A stretch of 55,376 nucleotides of DNA, taken from assembly GCA_013821605.1 (NCBI GenBank), contig JACDGP010000019.1:1-55376 (forward strand), in the 5' to 3' direction. The notes below the pieces were generated by a model. That model was given only the letters and a program-made list of their open reading frames with translations. It made no database searches and was not told the origin of the DNA. The translations under genes were made by a program, and so were the position numbers. The DNA comes from Herpetosiphonaceae bacterium (lineage in GTDB: Bacteria > Chloroflexota > Chloroflexia > Chloroflexales > Kallotenuaceae). This document shows, one piece after another, positions 8,461-18,600 of this stretch (positions are counted from its first letter, which is position 1; every line of letters begins with the position of its first letter).

Positions 8461-10107
8461 TTAAGGCACGACTTGAAATTGATCGACTTTCCACACATTA
8501 TCGAGTTTAAGCATGTGATAACGTACAGCGTAGCTTTCATTCCGCCGAGTGTTTTGCTTATTCACAGCGCGGCGACAAGGATCGCTATCATCTGGCACCG
8601 TACAACCCTGCGGAAAAAACAATCGATCCTCCGTTTTGGTGATTGTCACGTTTGCTTCATTGGGATTAGCAAAACTGATGTCTCGAATCTGCCAACTATA
8701 GATATAAATCTCGTGGTGAGCACCAGTGGCGATATCACTGTTGATGGTTTGGACTTCAAAATCACGTTGCACACCAGTGGTAATTGCGTCGAACATCGCT
8801 GTATTCGAGGTGCGCAGAGCTTCGGTACGTCGATCATTATAGGTTTGGATTGCTGCTTCGACTTCTTGCCGAAGTTCGATGGGATTTGGTGTCGCGGTTG
8901 CCGTCGGAGTTGGTGTCGCAGTGACAGTGGGCGTAGCAGTTGGGGACACGGTAGCGGTCGGTGGAATTGCCGAAGGTGTAGGTGTGGGGCTTGGCAGTAC
9001 TGCAATGGTGGGGGTGGGAGCTGTAGCCACCGCTGTGCTCGCATTCTGTGGTGTTCTGGCGAATACGCTATCAAACAGATGTGTCTGGTAGGTGATGAAT
9101 ACACCGCTTCCCAGGGCAGCAATTACGACGGTGAGGGGAATAACCGCCCAAGCATAGCGTCGGCGCTTACGCATGGGAGGCGCTGGTAACGGTGCAGGTG
9201 TTGGTGCATACCCCAGTGCTTGCTTGAATGCAGCGATCGTACTAAAGCGTTGATCACGATCTCGTTGGGTCGCTTGGCTCAGAGCGGCCTCGGTACGTGC
9301 AGAGAGCTGCGGGTTAATTTGACGGGCCGGCGGAAAAGTAAAAGGGGTCGCACCGACGTCATAGCCCGTTAACAACTCATAGAGCATCGCGCCCAGCGCA
9401 TACACATCGGTGCGTGCATCACTCTGACCATGGCCGAATTGTTCGGGTGGTGCATAACCCGGCGTACCCAAGCTGGTGGTGTCGTTGGTCTTACCGGTTT
9501 TGTAGAAGCGGGCAATGCCGAAGTCGATTAACTTAATCGTCCCATCCGGCTGTAGCATGACATTATCAGGCTTAAGGTCGCGGTAAATGATCGGCGGCTG
9601 CTGGTTATGCAGGAAGTCGAGCACATCACATAATTGGGTGGCCCAGGCCATGACTGTCAACTCGGGCAGCGATCCGCCTGTCGCTGCTTGAACCTCACGC
9701 AGGGTTTGTCCCTGCACATAATCCATAACCAGAAAATGCTTGCCATCCTCTTCAAAGCGATCGCTCACATGTGGTAGGTTGGGATGGCTAATCCGTGCTA
9801 ACAGTTCTGCTTCTTGCTGGAAATCGGTTACAGCTTGTTGGATTGCGTACGGATTCGTACCCTGTGCCCCGACCGCCATCTCCTTAACGACGACCCAACA
9901 ATTTCCTAGCCGCGTATCTTGGGCCAGATACACTGCGCTAAAGCCGCCGTCGGCAAGTTTTCGCCCGATGACATAGCGTTCTGCGAGCCGTGTCTGCGGA
10001 GCGAAGCCACCAGTAGTACCCGACACTGAACTGGTCACAAGATGACCACACAGTTGGCAATAGGTGCTTGCAACCGGATTAACGTGACCACACGCAGCAC
10101 AGTGCAT
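8461..10107 (-). CDS. Receptor-type Ser/Thr kinase with extracellular NTF2/ARC6-IMS-like domain
   Basis: 548 residues. Zinc ribbon MHCAACGHVN...CQLCGH at the very start, kinase domain about 38-285 with a good glycine loop (ADGGFSAVY), VVVKEM lysine, YRDLKPDN catalytic loop and DFG. Then come a basic patch and TM helix (RKRRRYAWAVIPLTVVIAAL), a Thr/Pro/Ala linker of about 70 residues, and a C-terminal domain of about 140 residues starting at ELRQEVEAAIQTYNDRRTEA. The last part resembles the IMS/NTF2-like folds seen at the end of other bacterial receptor proteins. The start is ATG 10107, because the paralogues begin MxCPxC; a TTG at 10125 and a GTG at 10119 are possible. Ligand and substrates unknown. 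Confidence 0.88.
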   Translation of the reverse strand: MHCAACGHVNPVASTYCQLCGHLVTSSVSGTTGGFAPQTRLAERYVIGRKLADGGFSAVYLAQDTRLGNCWVVVKEMAVGAQGTNPYAIQQAVTDFQQEAELLARISHPNLPHVSDRFEEDGKHFLVMDYVQGQTLREVQAATGGSLPELTVMAWATQLCDVLDFLHNQQPPIIYRDLKPDNVMLQPDGTIKLIDFGIARFYKTGKTNDTTSLGTPGYAPPEQFGHGQSDARTDVYALGAMLYELLTGYDVGATPFTFPPARQINPQLSARTEAALSQATQRDRDQRFSTIAAFKQALGYAPTPAPLPAPPMRKRRRYAWAVIPLTVVIAALGSGVFITYQTHLFDSVFARTPQNASTAVATAPTPTIAVLPSPTPTPSAIPPTATVSPTATPTVTATPTPTATATPNPIELRQEVEAAIQTYNDRRTEALRTSNTAMFDAITTGVQRDFEVQTINSDIATGAHHEIYIYSWQIRDISFANPNEANVTITKTEDRLFFPQGCTVPDDSDPCRRAVNKQNTRRNESYAVRYHMLKLDNVWKVDQFQVVP

Positions 10108-10127
10108 CGGGGCATCCACTCTCAAGG

Positions 10128-10146
10128 AGGCGGCAATAAGCCGCCT
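10128..10146 (-). promoter_or_regulatory. 7-bp hairpin in the 5-prime leader of the kinase gene
   Basis: AGGCGGC and GCCGCCT form a perfect stem with a 5-base loop, 20 bases before the ATG at 10107. It might affect translation or mRNA stability. There is no direct proof of function, and the divergent promoter for the FHA-ABC gene must lie in the same 155-base gap. Confidence 0.35.
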
Positions 10147-10262
10147 GCTAAAGTAGACACAATGCCATCACTTTTTTTCTGCTGCTGCAGCCTCTGGATG
10201 GAGTAAAAATAGGTCGAAAGTGTCTCTTAATCTTAAAGGCTGTCCAAATATGAATACGCGAG

Positions 10263-12806
10263 GTGTCGGCACGTATGGTCCAATGCAGTTGTGGCGCAAC
10301 CCACTATAATCCAGCATCTCACTTTTGTTCGAGTTGTGGACGACCATTAGCCCACGCTCAAAGCATGGGCAGCGGGCCGGTGGCAGTCCAGAGCTACGTT
10401 ACGTCGGCAACCACGCTGATGAGTGGAGCTTGTTTGGTGATCGAAGAAGGGGGCCAGCACCGCACTATCCCATTGCGTGGTGGTCATTTAACCTTGGGAC
10501 GAGCGGGCGATAATGATATTACGCTGCAGTCGCTGTTTGTTTCGAGCCACCATGCTCAGCTCGAAGCGACCAGTTCCGGACACAGCCTCATCGATACCAA
10601 TAGCACCAATGGCTTGCTGTGCAACGGTCGTAAAGCTCCTCGGATTCAGCTTAAAGACGGCGATGTTGTCCGTATTGGCGATCAAACGACGGGTAACTTT
10701 GTCACCTTGACCTATCAGAATCCACTATCAGGGGGAACAACAACTCCTCCACCGGCTGGACGATTACAGCTAACTGGGGCTGTTCATACGATTGGACGTA
10801 TCAATAGTGACTTGGTCTTGAATCATCCAGGTGTCTCGCATCGGCATGCCGAAGTGCGGCGTCAAGCCAATGGTCGTTATTTAATGACCGACCTCGGCAG
10901 TACCAATGGAACCTTTGTGGATGGGCAACGCATTAGTCAAACACCCTTACAAGCTGGTCAGTCGCTTCAGATTGGACCGTATCGGCTCGTGTTTGACGGA
11001 ACATCGATCGCCGCACACAACCAGCAAGGGGCGCTGCAACTCGATGCACGCGGGCTGAACCGTATTGTGCGCAAAGGATCATGGTGGCGTAAACAACGAT
11101 GTTCGATTTTGAATGAGGTATCTTTGTCAATTGCGCCACGTGAATTTGTCGCGCTCGTGGGTGGAAGCGGTGCAGGTAAATCCACCTTGATGGGCACACT
11201 CAGCGGGTATGCTCCTGCTACCGCAGGCCATGTGCTGATCAACGGGGATGATTATTACCACAACTTTGTGCAATACCAATCAATGCTTGGTTTTGTGCCC
11301 CAGGACGACATTATCCACCGCAATCTCTCGGTCGAGCATGCACTGTACTATGCTGCTAAACTCCGCCTACCTGCGGATACGACGCCGCAGGAGATCAGAG
11401 ACCGGATCAACCGCGTCCTTGACGAGGTCGGACTGACGTACCACCGCGACAAATTGGTCGACACACTAAGTGGTGGACAACGTAAGCGCGTCTCGATCGC
11501 TGCCGAGTTGTTAGCCGACCCCAGCTTGTTTTTCCTGGATGAGCCCACCTCTGGTCTCGATCCCGGCCTTGAAAAGAAAATGATGTACCTGTTGCGCAGT
11601 CTGGCCGACCAAGGGCGCACGATTACGTTGGTCACCCACGCAACGAGCAACATTGAACAGTGCGATCATGTTGCCTTCATGGCTGCCGGTCGCATGGTGT
11701 ATTTTGGCCCGCCGCGTTCCGCGTTAGCCTTTTTTGGTGTAGGTAACGATTACGCCGACATCTACACACGCCTGGATGGCGTGTATGATCCATCTGATGC
11801 CGTTCACGTACAACTTTTAAGTGTTGTCTTCAATCAGTGGCAGCAAACGAATCCGGGAGCACGCGAGCACCCGCCTTTGGCAGAATTATGGGAACGCGCC
11901 TTCCGTGCCTCTCCCGACTATCAACAATATGTCCAAAGGCGGCTTGCCCCAACCACGATCCTTACCCCTTCGACTCCACCGCCGCGACCGCCGCGGCGTA
12001 TCAGCAATTGGCAGCAGTTCATCATGCTGACAAGCCGCTTGCTCGAGTTATTCCTGAATGACCGCCGTAATCTCCTGATCTTGTTGCTGCAAGCACCCTT
12101 GATTGCCATGCTCGTCAACGTCGTCACGAGCCAGGATGCGTTGGTGCAGAATACGCAGGGCGCTCGCAAAGTGGTATTTGTGCTCGCATGCGTAGCGGTC
12201 TGGTTCGGCATCATTAACGCAGCCCGCGAGATTGCGAAAGAAGCACCAATTTATCAACGCGAGCGTTTAGGTGGTCTGCGCTTATTGCCCTATCTGCTAT
12301 CGAAAGTGGCAGTGCTCGCCATGTTGAGCGCTATGCAAAGTATTGCCTTGCTCTTCGTGGTCAGTCGCCATTTAACCTTGCCAGCGCATGGCATTGCCTT
12401 GCCCGTCAGCATCGAACTCGGCCTTTCCTTGTTCCTTACCACCATGGCTGGTGTAAGCCTTGGACTATTGGTATCAGCCGTCGCTACCACACCTGATAAA
12501 GCGATGAGCATCGTCCCGCTGACACTCATTCCACAGATTTTGTTCGCTGGCTCGATCTTTCCTTTGGAAGGTAGCACCAAAGTATGGTCATGGCTCACCA
12601 TCAGCCGCTGGTCCATGGACACCATGGGCGCAATTGTTGATGTCAATGCGTTGCCGAGTGTCTCGTCACCCCCCATTCCAGCAGCTCCCAATTATGCGCA
12701 TTCAGGGGGCCATATGATAGGACGCTGGCTTGTGCTGATCGTGTATGCGGTCATCTGTTTGCTCGTGACCACGTGGTCCTTACGCCGGCGTGACCATCGC
12801 GTGTAG
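10263..12806 (+). CDS. FHA-FHA-ABC transporter (ABCG half-size type, Rv1747-like) with zinc ribbon
   Basis: 847-residue fused transporter. N-terminal zinc ribbon (CSCG...CSSCGRP); first FHA domain around residues 65-150 (GGHLTLGRAGDNDI, SSHHAQLEA, DTNSTNGLL); second FHA around 165-250 (SHRHAEVRR, DLGSTNGTFVDG). The ATPase has Walker A GGSGAGKST near residue 300, signature LSGGQRKR near 402 and Walker B LFFLDEP. An ABC2-type membrane domain with about six helices runs from about 585 to the end. FHA domains bind phosphothreonine, so one of the neighbouring kinases very probably docks here and controls transport. Mycobacterial Rv1747 is the known precedent, controlled by PknF. The cargo is unknown. 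It is divergent from kinase 8461-10107 and convergent with kinase 12812-14599. Confidence 0.93.
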   Translation: MSARMVQCSCGATHYNPASHFCSSCGRPLAHAQSMGSGPVAVQSYVTSATTLMSGACLVIEEGGQHRTIPLRGGHLTLGRAGDNDITLQSLFVSSHHAQLEATSSGHSLIDTNSTNGLLCNGRKAPRIQLKDGDVVRIGDQTTGNFVTLTYQNPLSGGTTTPPPAGRLQLTGAVHTIGRINSDLVLNHPGVSHRHAEVRRQANGRYLMTDLGSTNGTFVDGQRISQTPLQAGQSLQIGPYRLVFDGTSIAAHNQQGALQLDARGLNRIVRKGSWWRKQRCSILNEVSLSIAPREFVALVGGSGAGKSTLMGTLSGYAPATAGHVLINGDDYYHNFVQYQSMLGFVPQDDIIHRNLSVEHALYYAAKLRLPADTTPQEIRDRINRVLDEVGLTYHRDKLVDTLSGGQRKRVSIAAELLADPSLFFLDEPTSGLDPGLEKKMMYLLRSLADQGRTITLVTHATSNIEQCDHVAFMAAGRMVYFGPPRSALAFFGVGNDYADIYTRLDGVYDPSDAVHVQLLSVVFNQWQQTNPGAREHPPLAELWERAFRASPDYQQYVQRRLAPTTILTPSTPPPRPPRRISNWQQFIMLTSRLLELFLNDRRNLLILLLQAPLIAMLVNVVTSQDALVQNTQGARKVVFVLACVAVWFGIINAAREIAKEAPIYQRERLGGLRLLPYLLSKVAVLAMLSAMQSIALLFVVSRHLTLPAHGIALPVSIELGLSLFLTTMAGVSLGLLVSAVATTPDKAMSIVPLTLIPQILFAGSIFPLEGSTKVWSWLTISRWSMDTMGAIVDVNALPSVSSPPIPAAPNYAHSGGHMIGRWLVLIVYAVICLLVTTWSLRRRDHRV

Positions 12807-12811
12807 ACGTG

Positions 12812-14599
12812 CTAAGGGCGACCCCATACCTCGATTTCTGAGATGGCGACCAGATCGCGCCCATTATTCGCTGGTGGGGGATCGCTTTGGAGGATCACCA
12901 CGTGCACATGCTGGGTTGGCACATCTGGGAGCTCAACATATTGCACCTGTCGTTGTGCGGCAAAGGCTGATGCGTAGTGCTGACCATTATCGAACTCTAG
13001 CCGTACCTGGCGCACGATGCGTCCTTGAAAGAAACGATCCGTACCATCACATGCATCGATCTTGTCGTAGCCAACAATCAAGCCAACGCGTGTAACCTTA
13101 ACACCCGTTCCTAAGTCAAGGTCGATCCACGCTCCATTGCCATCACCTTGGACACGCCAAGCAGTGTTCGGTCGCCCATCGATCACGTTCTGTGGTTCAT
13201 AACTATTGGTTTGACCGCAGGCATCGGGTGCAGCGGGGGCAAGCGAGGAGGCTTGGACACCCGAAACTTTGATCGGCAATGCTGGACCTGGCGTCGGCGG
13301 TACGGGTGTTGGTGAAGGAGGGACAACCGTTGGCACCAGCGTCGGTGAGGGCAGGAGAGTGAGTGTGCTGGACGGTGGGACCAGCGTCGGTACAGAGGTC
13401 GGTGCGGGTGAGATGGTGGGCGCGGGCTTGTCGGTTGGCACGACTGTCACGGTGGGTGTAGTGACGAGCGCGAGCAAAACAGATGCGCTTGTGCTTGGGG
13501 TCGCTTGGCTCGTAGCTACCGGCGTGGCTGGTTGAGCTGCTATAACAGTCGTACTTGACTGGTTTTGCTGTCGTCCTTGGACAACGTTCCACATCGCCCA
13601 GCCCCCACCAACCAGCAGTCCGAGTCCGGCAGCGCCTATAACTGGTCGGAGCCAGCCACGCCGCTTGGATGGTGGCCCACTACGTGGCTGGGGGTCAAGT
13701 GCACGTGCAAAGGCTGCCACCGTTTGGAAGCGGTGGGCAGGATGCGGCTGCATTGCCTGCTGCAAGGCCAATTCGGTGCGTGGACTCAGCGCGGGATTAT
13801 GCTGACGTGCCGGAGCTAGCTGAAAGGGTGAGCGACTTATGTCATATCCCGTTAGCAGTTCATAAAGTGTCGCCCCGAGAGCATAGACATCCGCACGCGC
13901 ATCACTTTGGCCACTACCATATTGCTCAGGTGCCGCATAGCCTGGCGTACCCAGTGGTACCGTATCGCTGGTACCACCGTGGCGGTATAAGCGCGCAATA
14001 CCGAAATCGATCAGCTTGAGCGTTCCATCCCCTTGCAGCATCACGTTTTCGGGCTTGAGGTCGCGATAGATAATCGGCGGCTGGCGGCTGTGCAGAAACT
14101 CTAACACCGAGCAAAGTTGTTGTGCCCACCCAAGCATCAGGGCTTCGGGGAGCGGTCCCCCAGCCGCAGCCGCAACTTGGCGCAGCGTCTGGCCTTCCAC
14201 ATAATCCATCACCAAGAAATGGCGACCCTGTTCCTCAAAGCGATCAATCACTCGTGGTAAGTTGGGGTGCGTAATATGGGCTAGCATCTCGGCCTCGCGC
14301 TGAAAATCGGTCAGGGCTTGCTGGATCGCCTGTGGATTGGTTCCACCCGTGCCGACCACCATTTCTTTGACCGCAACGATATGCTGCCCAAGCCGTGTAT
14401 CTTCGGCTAGGTAGACGGCACTAAAGCCACCATCCGCGATCTTACGGGTGATGCGATAGCGTCCGGCAAGTAGCGCATTTTGCACAAGTCGGCCTGTAGG
14501 GAGCGCAAGCGTCGGCGCAAGCACGCCGAAGGCATAACCGCATTGACTACAGTAAAGGCTCGTAGGCGCATTCGTAGCCCCACAGACCGGACAGGGCAT
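12812..14599 (-). CDS. Receptor-type Ser/Thr kinase with C-terminal discoidin-like glycan-binding domain
   Basis: 595 residues. Zinc ribbon (CPVCGATN, CSQCGYAF), kinase domain about 48-300 with ADGGFSAVY, VAVKEM, YRDLKPEN and DFGIARLY. TM helix around residues 320-340 (GAAGLGLLVGGGWAMW), a Thr/Pro/Ser linker of about 90 residues, then a C-terminal beta-rich domain from about 445. It has the marks of the F5/8C-like NADase-type glycan-binding fold: NVIDGRPNTAWRVQGDGNGA, WIDLDLGTGVKVTRVGLIVG, ISEIEVWG. This points to a sensor of sugars or cell wall outside the membrane. It is the last gene of the long leftward run, 19 bases after the small zinc-ribbon gene. The catalytic loop has YRD instead of HRD. 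Confidence 0.9.
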   Translation of the reverse strand: MPCPVCGATNAPTSLYCSQCGYAFGVLAPTLALPTGRLVQNALLAGRYRITRKIADGGFSAVYLAEDTRLGQHIVAVKEMVVGTGGTNPQAIQQALTDFQREAEMLAHITHPNLPRVIDRFEEQGRHFLVMDYVEGQTLRQVAAAAGGPLPEALMLGWAQQLCSVLEFLHSRQPPIIYRDLKPENVMLQGDGTLKLIDFGIARLYRHGGTSDTVPLGTPGYAAPEQYGSGQSDARADVYALGATLYELLTGYDISRSPFQLAPARQHNPALSPRTELALQQAMQPHPAHRFQTVAAFARALDPQPRSGPPSKRRGWLRPVIGAAGLGLLVGGGWAMWNVVQGRQQNQSSTTVIAAQPATPVATSQATPSTSASVLLALVTTPTVTVVPTDKPAPTISPAPTSVPTLVPPSSTLTLLPSPTLVPTVVPPSPTPVPPTPGPALPIKVSGVQASSLAPAAPDACGQTNSYEPQNVIDGRPNTAWRVQGDGNGAWIDLDLGTGVKVTRVGLIVGYDKIDACDGTDRFFQGRIVRQVRLEFDNGQHYASAFAAQRQVQYVELPDVPTQHVHVVILQSDPPPANNGRDLVAISEIEVWGRP

Positions 14600-14618
14600 A
14601 AGGGCGTCTCCTCTAGGC

Positions 14619-14873
14619 TCACTTGTGGGTTGTGAGGACAGGCTGGCTATAACCGGCTTGGGTCAATTGCTCAAAAGGGTCCCAATCCGTAGGCGGTGAT
14701 ATACGTTGGCTATCCCAGTGCGCCCCTGATGCAATCCACTGATTGCGCAGTTCCTCATGCGTCATCGCGAAATCTTTATATCCGAATTCCGTTCCACAGC
14801 AGGGACAAATTGTATAATCCGTAGGTGGATATTTGAGTTTGGCATACCCGCACACCGGGCATACGTACGTCAT
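14619..14873 (-). CDS. Small CPCC-type zinc-ribbon protein, candidate partner/immunity protein of the upstream nuclease
   Basis: 84 residues with two cysteine pairs, CPVCGYAKL and CPCCGTEFGY, then a soluble part with WIASGAHWDSQRISPP and WDPFEQLTQAG. It resembles the cysteine-rich CPCC family of small proteins common near polymorphic toxins. Its ATG overlaps the stop of the nuclease gene as ATGA (14870-14873), the classical arrangement for translational coupling of a toxin and its immunity gene. It has no signal peptide, so it acts in the cytoplasm. The immunity role is inferred only from position and size; it could be an unrelated DNA- or RNA-binding ribbon. Confidence 0.7.
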   Translation of the reverse strand: MTYVCPVCGYAKLKYPPTDYTICPCCGTEFGYKDFAMTHEELRNQWIASGAHWDSQRISPPTDWDPFEQLTQAGYSQPVLTTHK

Positions 14874-15248
14874 CTCTTACACTCCTTCCGAAAATAATCC
14901 GGATTCGTAGGCTGTCGATGAAAGGCAGGATCAGGCTTGAAGTAGGTTTTAATAAACCCATCGGCGCTGCACACCCCAAATTCATCAGTCATACGATTGT
15001 AGCGAATAATATCCCCATTGCTAACTCGTGTACACTCGATCGCTCCCTGCTCAAGTGGCGCTCCTAAAAATGTATCAGCAAGGAGTTCGTACTCTTCCTC
15101 AGTTGCTACACCGAACTCCATATGGAGCCCGTGCAAGACGTTGTAGGGCTGGGGAAAACGCGAGCGCACCACAGCTTAGCAGGATCGCCAGTAAGAGTGT
15201 GAGCAGGATAAGCAGACGATTAGAGATTGCGGAGTCGCGTTTCGGCAT
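14870..15248 (-). CDS. Secreted nuclease-toxin-like protein, split by a one-base frameshift
   Basis: Two reading frames make up one apparent gene. The first starts at ATG 15248 (GAGGAG seven bases upstream) and encodes a strong signal sequence (NRLLILLTLLLAILLSCGA), possibly with a lipobox cysteine. The second, from about 15158 to 14870, reads MEFGVATEEEYELLADTFLG, NGDIIRYNRMTDEFGVCSAD and YFKPDPAFHRQPTNPDYF. That is the pattern of the small BECR-type (barnase/EndoU/colicin E5-like) nuclease domains at the ends of polymorphic toxins. Removing one base in the run TTTTCCCC (minus strand, near 15151-15158) joins them into a protein of 125 residues. As written, only a GTG at 15172 could start the nuclease part. 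It overlaps the preceding gene by 29 bases and the next by 4. Confidence 0.6.
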
Positions 15249-15681
15249 CGTAGCTCTCCTCAGGCTTGGGTTTGGGCCACTCGCCTCCGAACCGACCCTC
15301 AATTGCCTCTGGTGATCCGCCGGTATAGGCCTCGCGCTCTTTCCCAATCTCTGGCCCACCCTCGGCACGTTTGCCAAAGTCACGCTCGGTATAGGCATGT
15401 GGCTCCAGCACGCTTGGTTGATCGGTCGGTGGTTGTTTACCGGTATCAGGTTGTGGTGTGAGACGCCGCAAGACCGGCGGCTGATCAGTTTGCTCCGCTG
15501 TTTGTTGCAGCTTTGCTTCCGCCTCGGCGCTCTTTTCCAGTGCTATTTGCTTCAGAGCTGCTGCCTCGGCTTCGAGTTTCCTCCGAATCCCGGCCAGCGT
15601 ATCGTCCTTGAGTTGAACGTCTGCCCGTCGAGCTAATTCTTCTATACCTTTGAGCGTTCGCTCCAGCCGTTTATGGCCCAT
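15220..15681 (-). CDS. Hydrophilic protein with N-terminal coiled coil, unknown function
   Basis: 153 residues, not recognised. The first 70 are rich in Lys, Glu and Ala and predicted helical or coiled coil (LEAEAAALKQIALEKSAEAE). The rest is Pro/Gly/Glu-rich and probably disordered (TPQPDTGKQPPTDQPSVLEP). No signal peptide and no membrane helix. ATG 15681 is preferred over the GTG one codon upstream because AGAGG lies six bases before it. The 3-prime end overlaps the signal-peptide start of the nuclease gene by 29 bases. The gene lies 12 bases after the HerA-type ATPase. It could be an adaptor or chaperone of the toxin-like product; that is a guess from position. Confidence 0.65.
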   Translation of the reverse strand: MGHKRLERTLKGIEELARRADVQLKDDTLAGIRRKLEAEAAALKQIALEKSAEAEAKLQQTAEQTDQPPVLRRLTPQPDTGKQPPTDQPSVLEPHAYTERDFGKRAEGGPEIGKEREAYTGGSPEAIEGRFGGEWPKPKPEESYDAETRLRNL

Positions 15682-15693
15682 CACAAACCTCTT

Positions 15694-18600
15694 TTATGGT
15701 TTAAGTGCATCCCGTACCTGACCGGTCATCTTCCGTTGCGTATCATCGGCAAAGCCGAGGGCTGCTGACGTTTGTGCCGCAAAACAGAGGGCAGCGGCAG
15801 CCACCGGTTGGGGTGTAGTGCCGACAAGCGCACGGTTCGCGGCATGCTGGCTGATCTCGGCAACCTTGGCCCACATTTGCTGAGCATCAGCGATGGTTTC
15901 GATGGCTTGGATGATGTCGCGTTGAAGCCGACCATTCTGAGCCAGTGGTGCTAGGTCCCAGCCATACCGACAGCGTTGGCGGCAAAAAATGCAGCTGGCA
16001 AACGGTCCGTCCCGTCGTGCGGTTGCCATGTCCAAGGCTTGCCCATATTCTTTGGCTTTGGGCGCAACATGCTGTGTGAGCTGGACTACGGCAGCTTGAT
16101 CATTGCTGAAGTTTTTGGTGACGAGGGCCAGCACGGGCAGCAGTTTGCCGGTATGCAATTCAACCAGGGTGCCGTAGGGCAGATCATAATATTCGCCCAG
16201 TCGTTCCATATCCGTAGCGCTGCGGTGCACCACTGCGCATAATGCAACCTCGCGCTCTTCTTGATCATCACCCGGCTGCACAGCTTGGCGCAGTGGTTGG
16301 AGCAGATCGCGGTAGCCCAATACCGCGCGTTCACCATCCTGGGAGAGTGAGAGCGTATAGCGGCGGAAGGCTTCGGTAAACACGGGCTGCTCCTGGACGG
16401 TCAGAGCGAGATGACGGATCGTGGCGCAGCGCACGGGATCGCGTTTCCATAAGCCACAGCGTTCACAGCCGGGCCGTGGCTTATAAATCTCGTCATCAAA
16501 GGCACCGAGATCGATCATGGCTTGGCGTACCTCGGCATCGTTCGGTTTGGTCGCAGCCCAACCGCCGCTGCCCTTCGCACGCTCGATTTGGACGAGGTAG
16601 GGTCGGTCGGCACCTTCAGCAAAAACGACTGCTTGGCCCGTAAGGAGCGTGGTAACAGCCTGTTTTTGCGCATCACTCAAATTCATCGCTCCGGCCATGA
16701 CCTCGCGTTCATCCGCTGCTACGGTGCGGTGCAGGATTTTGAGGTTGGTGTTTTTGATCGCATCGGGTGTGAGCTTGCTGGGGATTTGTTCGGCGATCAA
16801 CACCCCCTGACCATACGCGCGAATCTCGGCCAGCATATTCGCAAAGCTTTCGACCGCCTTGCCACGCGGATTAGCAGCCTCACTCTCCTGCGCAGTTGAC
16901 ACATTCTGCAACAAGCGGTGTGCTTCTTCGATCAATAACAGATGGCGCACCGCTTCGCTGGGCGCAGCTTGACGGCGACCTTCGATCACCCGGTATTCAT
17001 ACAGCCGGGTCAGCAACAGACCGATCACAAAGGCCTTTTCATCATCATCTCCGATCCGCTCAAGTTCAAGCACGGTCGGGAATTGCAGGAGCGCGCCGAA
17101 CGGCACGGAGCGACGTGTGTTCAGCATCAACCCTTTCCCGCCTAGCAGCAAACTGCCAATGCGTGCCTTGAGGCCCGCTTTAACATCCCGCTGAATCTGG
17201 GCATCATAGCCAAGCCGATCCACAACCGGATCGATTTTGTCGTACAAATCTTGGAGCGTCGGAAAGACCGGATAGCGCGCTTCCTGACCGCGCTGTGGGC
17301 GGGGCAGCCGGCGCTCGATCGCGCTCGTCGTCAGATTCCAGCCCCGATCAGCATAGACCTCATGCAGACATGTTTCGAGCACATAGGGCATCGGCGGGTA
17401 TAACACAAAGGCGGCACCGAAGACACTTTTTAGATAATCAATATGCGTTTGCACATGGATACGCTGTTCAACGTCGTGGCACTCGAACTCAAAGGGATTA
17501 AGGCGAAATGGCGCGTAGCGTTCATCGCCCAAGGTATACACACGCAGTTGGTTACGGAGTGGACGGAGGAGGCTACGATACTCGGCCTTGGCTGGCTCGA
17601 TCACCAAAAACGGCTGTCCGCGTCCACCTTCCCAGACACGTTCCAGCAAGCCAAAACACGTATTGGTTTTACCACTGCCCGTCACACCGACGACCAAGCC
17701 GTGTTTCGTTAAGTCGTCGCGCACGAGGCTATAGTGTTGTCCAGTGGCGCGCGTAACGTCCAGGACTGCACCAAGCGCTATGTTGTGGACAGCAGGATTG
17801 GTTGGTGGCAGCGCCACATCAAAACGCACATACTGATGTACGTGATAACCCGGCATTTCCTCGCTAGGTAACTGCATCAAAGTAGCGAGTTCACCGGTAT
17901 GCAACACGGTTTGCCGATCTTCGAGCGCCACTGGTGGTGCACCTGGTGTATGGATACGACTGCGGATGGGATCGGGTTGTCCTTCTGGACCAGCGAAAAT
18001 GCCCCGCAAAAAGCCCGCGACTTGGCCGAGGGTCAGGATGTCGGAGGCGAAAAAGGTGCTTTCGCTTTGCCACATGCCCTGGGCTTTGCCACGCTCGACA
18101 CGCTGAAGCAGCCGCTCCAACACCATGACACAATGTTGCGCCGTCCAATCGCCCTGAATACTGACTCCTGGCCTGATCTCGTGCACGGTGTGGGCTTGAT
18201 TGCCATAGGCCTTGATCAGCTCGATCACCTGGCTACCAAGCAGTAGCACCTCAGCGGGCGGTACCGGGATGCCGCGTACGAAATAGCCCCACTGCTCACG
18301 TCCCATGCCACGAATCAACCGCTCGATCTGTTGAAGGTGCGCTGCTTGGCCTGAAGGAGCTTGTTGTCGCTCAGCGGGCGCAGCTTTACAGGTCGGGATG
18401 CCAGTGAGTTGGCCCGTATGCGCAAATGCGCTCTGTTTACTTAAGGCTGAGCCGAGACGTTGCGGCACAGCCGCAAGGAGAATGCCCGCAAAATTGCCCT
18501 GCAGTGCCCCTTCAAGCACGGGTGCATACTCAGCCTGCACACCGACGAACACCTGTAACTCTCCACCAAAGGTATGGAGCAGGAGCATGGGCGTAGCGCC

